Positions 59,162-62,314 of a stretch of DNA of 62,314 bases are shown here, piece by piece; positions within the stretch are counted from its first letter, which is position 1; every line of letters starts with the position of its first letter. The stretch comes from Prevotellaceae bacterium UBA1726. Lineage in GTDB: Bacteria > Bacteroidota > Bacteroidia > Bacteroidales > Bacteroidaceae. A model generated the notes under the pieces. The model did not search any database and was not told where the DNA came from. It worked only from the letters and a program-made list of their open reading frames with translations. The position numbers and the translations under genes are program-made. The stretch lies in contig DCIM01000021.1 of NCBI GenBank assembly GCA_002316005.1, positions 1 to 62,314 on the forward strand. The letters run 5' to 3'.

Positions 59162-60319
59162 TTATTGCCGTTGTTGCTTCGCACACCGATTGACCGTCTT
59201 CACATATTCAGGCATGAAGTCGTGCATGGTTGGATAGAGGACTGGATTCTGCTCGCGTACGTCAAGTGCCTCAATGACATCGCGTATCATTGTGAATTTC
59301 TTGTCGCTCTCATCAATCTCAATGTACCTTTCTATGAGTTCGGGCATTGTGTAATTAGTGCCATTGAGGTCAAGGGGATGGCTCATCAGATAGCGTATCA
59401 TACTTGCTTCTACGAAGGTTTCGTTAAGCACATACAACGGATTCCCATATGCTATGGAACGGTAGAAGTCTGCATTTGGTTCAAAATATGCTATAACAGC
59501 ATCCTTCATCTCTTTCCAATACTCTTCGTTCAGAGGATTGCAATAACTATGGTTGAACTCATGTACGAGTATAGGCAGCGTAAACGAGAGACCATAATAA
59601 ATCTTTCCATTTTCATCTATTCCTGCGCATCCCATCACAGCATTAACACACTGGCTACCGTCCTTGGTCTTGCTATGAATGGCGTAGTTTCCAGGACCAT
59701 TGAGCAGACCAGGAATTATGCGGAAGGTATTATTCTCCTTCTTCCCGAAGAAATGGTCGTACCACTCCACATCAAGACTATCAACCACCTCCTGCATAGC
59801 TTCTTCGCATTCTTTGTAGAGGGACTCATGCGCCATGTAGAACTGATGGAAATTCGACTGATCGTAGAACTTCCGCATCAGTTTCAACAACTTCTTCTCG
59901 TTCTTTTGCGTGATATGATCATAATAGCCGTCTATCTCCACATCATCCCTATAAACCACTTTACCCCGCTCGAGCTTGAACTTCATGGCAAAGTCCATAG
60001 GTGTGCTCCACGCAAACCCTTTGTTTCGAAGTTTATTCTTTGCAAATACAACAGCCGGATGCTTCTTATATGATGCAAAGACTGAATCCACCTCAGTGAA
60101 ATACGCAGGAGTGGCAATGTCTTCATCATCCCACACATAACCATCAATGTCACCCAGATGGCATATTACACTCACAAGTTCTGATTCTTCAGAATGCTTT
60201 ACTACTACCTTTTGCGCCATGATTTGCTGGCTGGCAAAAATAAATATTACCAGCAACATAATCTGTTTGAAACAGGGATTTAAATTACTATTAATTTTCC
60301 TATTATTCATGATAATCAT
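59162..60319 (-). CDS. Secreted DUF4932 protein, putative metallopeptidase
   Basis: 385 residues (start at Met1 or Met4). A signal peptide follows a short basic lead ('MLLVIFIFASQQIMAQ'). The body fits DUF4932. It carries 'LPILVHEFNHSYCNPL', an HExxH-type zinc motif (His-Glu-Phe-Asn-His), and a later 'FVEASMIRYLMSH' that could provide the third ligand Glu. Peptidase activity is therefore likely but unproven. The gene start overlaps the end of the DUF5131 gene, so its translation is coupled to that gene although the two products act in different compartments. Confidence 0.82.
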   Translation of the reverse strand: MIIMNNRKINSNLNPCFKQIMLLVIFIFASQQIMAQKVVVKHSEESELVSVICHLGDIDGYVWDDEDIATPAYFTEVDSVFASYKKHPAVVFAKNKLRNKGFAWSTPMDFAMKFKLERGKVVYRDDVEIDGYYDHITQKNEKKLLKLMRKFYDQSNFHQFYMAHESLYKECEEAMQEVVDSLDVEWYDHFFGKKENNTFRIIPGLLNGPGNYAIHSKTKDGSQCVNAVMGCAGIDENGKIYYGLSFTLPILVHEFNHSYCNPLNEEYWKEMKDAVIAYFEPNADFYRSIAYGNPLYVLNETFVEASMIRYLMSHPLDLNGTNYTMPELIERYIEIDESDKKFTMIRDVIEALDVREQNPVLYPTMHDFMPEYVKTVNRCAKQQRQ

Positions 60320-61106
60320 CCTCTTTCCATTCGAATTTTACATTTTCCGGCACCATATATTTGCCGATACGGAAGTCGATATTGGCCTTGTGGGCTTGCG
60401 AAAGCTGTGCACATCGGGGAATGCGATACATCTTTCCATCCTTGATGAAACGTGCTCCTGTCTGATGGAAGCGGAAAGGGATATTGCGGGAGATGCATTG
60501 CTCGCGAATCGCAAGAATCCAATCGTAGTTGCAAGGTCGTGCATCAACGCCCGACTCGCCACTCACAGCCACCTCCTCAATGGTCTCATCGAGATAGGCT
60601 GAGAGATCAACAGGGCCAAGCATAGGAGCCACGATAATACTTTTGTGCTTGATAGGCAACTGTTTGAAGATAGGCAGACGGAAGTCGGCCATCTGCTGAT
60701 TCTCAACGGTACATCCCACAAGGACATTGTTGTAGCCATCGCCCCAATCCTCGGGCACACACTCCATGAAGCGGTCAATCCGTTTCGTGAAGAAATAGAA
60801 CCAAAGGTCTGAACGCAGTTTCATCATCAGCCAGCAGTCCTCGCGCCACGGATCGGCATCTTTTAACAAGAAGTCGGAGGTGAAGCAAGTAAACACAATT
60901 TTGCCGCTCTCTATCTTCCACGATTTATCTCTTTTACGCTTTATCGGGAGATTATAAGCCGCAGTCTTTCTACATTCGCTACTGGAATGATCACTTCCGT
61001 ACATCTCATCTTGACGATACACATAGCAGTACTTGCACCCAGGACTAATCTTGGTGCAACCATGCCACGGATTCCAGTCGGCGTATATTTCCCAATTTTC
61101 AGCCAT
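60303..61106 (-). CDS. DUF5131 (phage Gp37/Gp68-type) protein with CxxC cluster
   Basis: 267 residues. The N-terminus 'WNPWHGCTKISPGCKYCYVY' holds three cysteines in C-x6-C-x2-C order, the signature of Gp37/Gp68-like proteins, which appear related to radical SAM enzymes. 'FFTKRIDRF', 'NVLVGCTVENQQMADFRLPI' and 'VSGESGVDARPCNYDW' are further typical blocks. The family occurs in phages and many bacterial genomes, and its reaction is unknown. It lies 9 bp after the DUF3795 gene and overlaps DUF4932. Confidence 0.85.
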   Translation of the reverse strand: MAENWEIYADWNPWHGCTKISPGCKYCYVYRQDEMYGSDHSSSECRKTAAYNLPIKRKRDKSWKIESGKIVFTCFTSDFLLKDADPWREDCWLMMKLRSDLWFYFFTKRIDRFMECVPEDWGDGYNNVLVGCTVENQQMADFRLPIFKQLPIKHKSIIVAPMLGPVDLSAYLDETIEEVAVSGESGVDARPCNYDWILAIREQCISRNIPFRFHQTGARFIKDGKMYRIPRCAQLSQAHKANIDFRIGKYMVPENVKFEWKEDDYHE

Positions 61107-61115
61107 AAGAGCAAA

Positions 61116-61523
61116 TTAGATTTTTATCTTATTATTTTGTAGATTCTGCTCCTTCTCAAAGAATGCACGTTTCATGATTTCGCATTCTTCCTTAGAACAT
61201 ACTTCTTTGCACTTCGGCTCAAAGGATTGAGTCACAGCAAAGCACTCCTTTATATTAGCACAAGGATAATCATTGCATTGCCCACAATTGGAAATATTCT
61301 TCTCGTGAACGCATTTCACTACATTATATCTGCACCAATTATCTTCCATACAACCCTGACAAGAAATCTCATCATTGCTGACAATATGGTCCCGATATCC
61401 GATCTTGTACCAGAGTTCGGCAGTATGAGACAATTCTTTGTCTGACTTCGCAAACGGCTCCTTATTATATCGTGGGCATACGGAACAATCATTCCCGCAT
61501 GCCGCAATGATTTTATCTTCCAT
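61116..61523 (-). CDS. DUF3795 cysteine-rich protein
   Basis: 135 residues from 'MEDKIIAACGNDCSVCPRYN'. The frame is open further upstream but that part has no conserved features. Ten cysteines occur, most in pairs ('CGNDCSVCPRY', 'CQGCMEDNWCRYNVVKC', 'CGQCNDYPC'), which fits DUF3795 and suggests binding of zinc or an Fe-S cluster. Cytoplasmic. Followed by DUF5131 with a 9-bp gap; both are small metal-binding proteins of unknown role. Confidence 0.83.
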   Translation of the reverse strand: MEDKIIAACGNDCSVCPRYNKEPFAKSDKELSHTAELWYKIGYRDHIVSNDEISCQGCMEDNWCRYNVVKCVHEKNISNCGQCNDYPCANIKECFAVTQSFEPKCKEVCSKEECEIMKRAFFEKEQNLQNNKIKI

Positions 61524-61583
61524 CGGATAGCTTTTTGTAATACAAGACAGCAACCCCACAATCTGCAAGCAGCGTCATAATTG

Positions 61584-61595
61584 CAAGTATACTTG
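61584..61595. promoter_or_regulatory. Perfect 12-bp palindrome upstream of the DUF3795 gene
   Basis: CAAGTATACTTG, 61 bp before the ATG, overlapping a near -7 match (TATACTTG on the minus strand). It could be an operator on a promoter; a chance palindrome is also possible. Confidence 0.3.
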
Positions 61596-61641
61596 TGACA
61601 TGTCGCTCTTATCTCCAATGATGAGAGCATCTTTTGTTACA

Positions 61642-61845
61642 TTACTTATCATTGTATTTGTTGAATCCATAATTCGCTCTTATCCAGCTCTGCTCTTCTT
61701 CTGAAAGCGAGGTAAAGTATGCCTTCCATCCTGGACAGAAGTTGATGTGCCATCGCCAAAAGCGACCAAGAAGCGACTTCGGATCGTTATCGTATCTTTG
61801 CCTCAAAGGGCATTGTGGGCAGTTATGTTTCTTTTCCATATTCAT
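61642..61845 (-). CDS. 67-residue cysteine-containing protein cotranslated with the acetyltransferase
   Basis: Starts 'MNMEKKHNCPQCPLRQRYDN' and contains 'LLGRFWRWHINFCPGWKAYF' and 'SLSEEEQSWIRANYGF'. One CPxC pair plus a third Cys and two His could bind a metal. The ATG overlaps the stop of the upstream chloramphenicol-acetyltransferase-like gene by 4 bp (ATGA), so translation is coupled. It has the look of a conserved small Bacteroidales protein, but I cannot name a function. Confidence 0.7.
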   Translation of the reverse strand: MNMEKKHNCPQCPLRQRYDNDPKSLLGRFWRWHINFCPGWKAYFTSLSEEEQSWIRANYGFNKYNDK

Positions 61846-62314
61846 AGCGAATGTAATATGTTTTGTAAATGTTTTAAGAATAAAGCAGCATGTCCTCCGT
61901 CCATCTGCACATGATGGAACTGGAAAGAGACAGGAAGGGTTGTCTTGAACCAGCCTTTGCGATACTTACCCCACATAACCATCGGATTACAAAAACTATC
62001 GGTATATTGATTGACGATGCAATCAAGCTCGGAGGCTATCATAGCAGATGTTCCTACTACCATCATATCTTCGCAGAAAGAACTCTTACATTCTGTAGCA
62101 ACTTGTTTTGTGAGTCGTAGATATTCCTGATTAAATTGCTGAAAGTCGTCCGAATAAGGAATATCGCAAGAATTGATTCCCCCTTTCGAGTTGTTTACAA
62201 TGACATTTATCGCAAGTTGGTCATATCTATATAGTTTCCCATGCTCGGGAAGTGTATAAAACTCTTCCATCTGACAGGCAGCTTTGCCGATACACCAGCA
62301 GAGCAGCATGTTGA
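61842..62314 (-). CDS. Chloramphenicol-acetyltransferase-like protein, cut by the window edge
   Basis: The visible 157 C-terminal codons run out of the window, and the N-terminus is missing. The motif 'FQFHHVQMDGGHAALFL' is the HHxxxDG active site of the CAT family, with the catalytic His. 'FCNPMVMWGKYRKGWFKTTL' (strand before the active site) also fits. CAT-like enzymes acetylate chloramphenicol or other hydroxyl substrates; many such chromosomal homologs do not give resistance, so the substrate is open. Overlaps the 67-residue gene by 4 bp. Confidence 0.85.
   Translation of the reverse strand, partial: NMLLCWCIGKAACQMEEFYTLPEHGKLYRYDQLAINVIVNNSKGGINSCDIPYSDDFQQFNQEYLRLTKQVATECKSSFCEDMMVVGTSAMIASELDCIVNQYTDSFCNPMVMWGKYRKGWFKTTLPVSFQFHHVQMDGGHAALFLKHLQNILHSL

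Noticed and set aside
61571..61652. 25-codon frame MISNVTKDALIIGDKSDMSQ between the 67-residue gene and DUF3795.
   Set aside because: Looks protein-like but is very short, overlaps the end of the 67-residue gene and has no start signal that I can see.

Overview
The window reads as chromosomal DNA of a member of the Bacteroidales, most likely a gut or rumen Prevotella or close relative. The grounds are promoters of the Bacteroidetes form (TTG, about 20 bp, TAnnTTTG) in front of many genes, almost no Shine-Dalgarno sequences, TonB-dependent receptors paired with DUF4249 lipoproteins, glycan-active enzymes, and many secreted proteins ending in short C-terminal modules such as 'NGRVIIIKNGK...GQEIK' or '...GKKYYNK'. 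I saw no rRNA, tRNA, CRISPR array, phage module or intact insertion sequence. Species cannot be fixed from the sequence alone.

Layout. (1) 1-3.9 kb, minus strand: a secreted HEAT-repeat plus tandem DUF1080 protein, overlapping by 4 bp a Tat-type Gfo/Idh/MocA oxidoreductase; a plausible keto-sugar glycan pathway. (2) 4.0-15.7 kb, minus strand: core genes rimP-nusA-infB and the SUF iron-sulfur assembly genes sufB, sufC, sufD. The suf set is split by 2.6 kb holding an unusual GH53 galactanase-cyclophilin fusion, a 47-residue membrane miniprotein and a one-domain AraC regulator. A MaoC-type hydratase and a sialate O-acetylesterase lie upstream. (3) 18-41.7 kb: a block of large secreted or surface proteins on both strands. 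It holds a 1611-residue Ig-like protein, two choice-of-anchor/Fn3 proteins, two Omp28-like paralogs (one with a CxxC, one without), an M6 metalloprotease operon, a GLUG beta-helix protein and SH3b proteins. (4) 41.9-49.4 kb: a DUF4424-like/SH3b protein flanked by repeats, a membrane-bound LytTR regulator divergent from an outer-membrane beta-barrel gene with a phased operator-like array between them, and a GH43 enzyme bracketed by REP-like palindromes. (5) 49.8-57.7 kb: a TonB receptor / DUF4249 lipoprotein / macroglobulin-like operon, facing a second TonB receptor that follows a methyltransferase gene by 3 bp. (6) 57.7-62.3 kb, minus strand: small accessory genes (methyltransferase, GNAT, DUF4932, DUF5131, DUF3795, a 67-residue protein and a chloramphenicol-acetyltransferase-like gene cut by the window edge) and a short P-type ATPase fossil.

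How the parts fit. Regions 3-5 are devoted to the cell surface: secretion-tagged cargo, receptors, sugar-cleaving enzymes and a membrane regulator. The most interesting structural signal is that several families of short dispersed repeats are not confined to spacers. One family (TCATTTATCATTT) codes for signal-peptide cores. Others (CCTGAAACCTGAAAC and GGTGATGGGTGATGG) sit exactly in the linker before the C-terminal tail of four secreted proteins. That suggests, as inference, that secretion signals here were acquired or exchanged as modules through repeat DNA.
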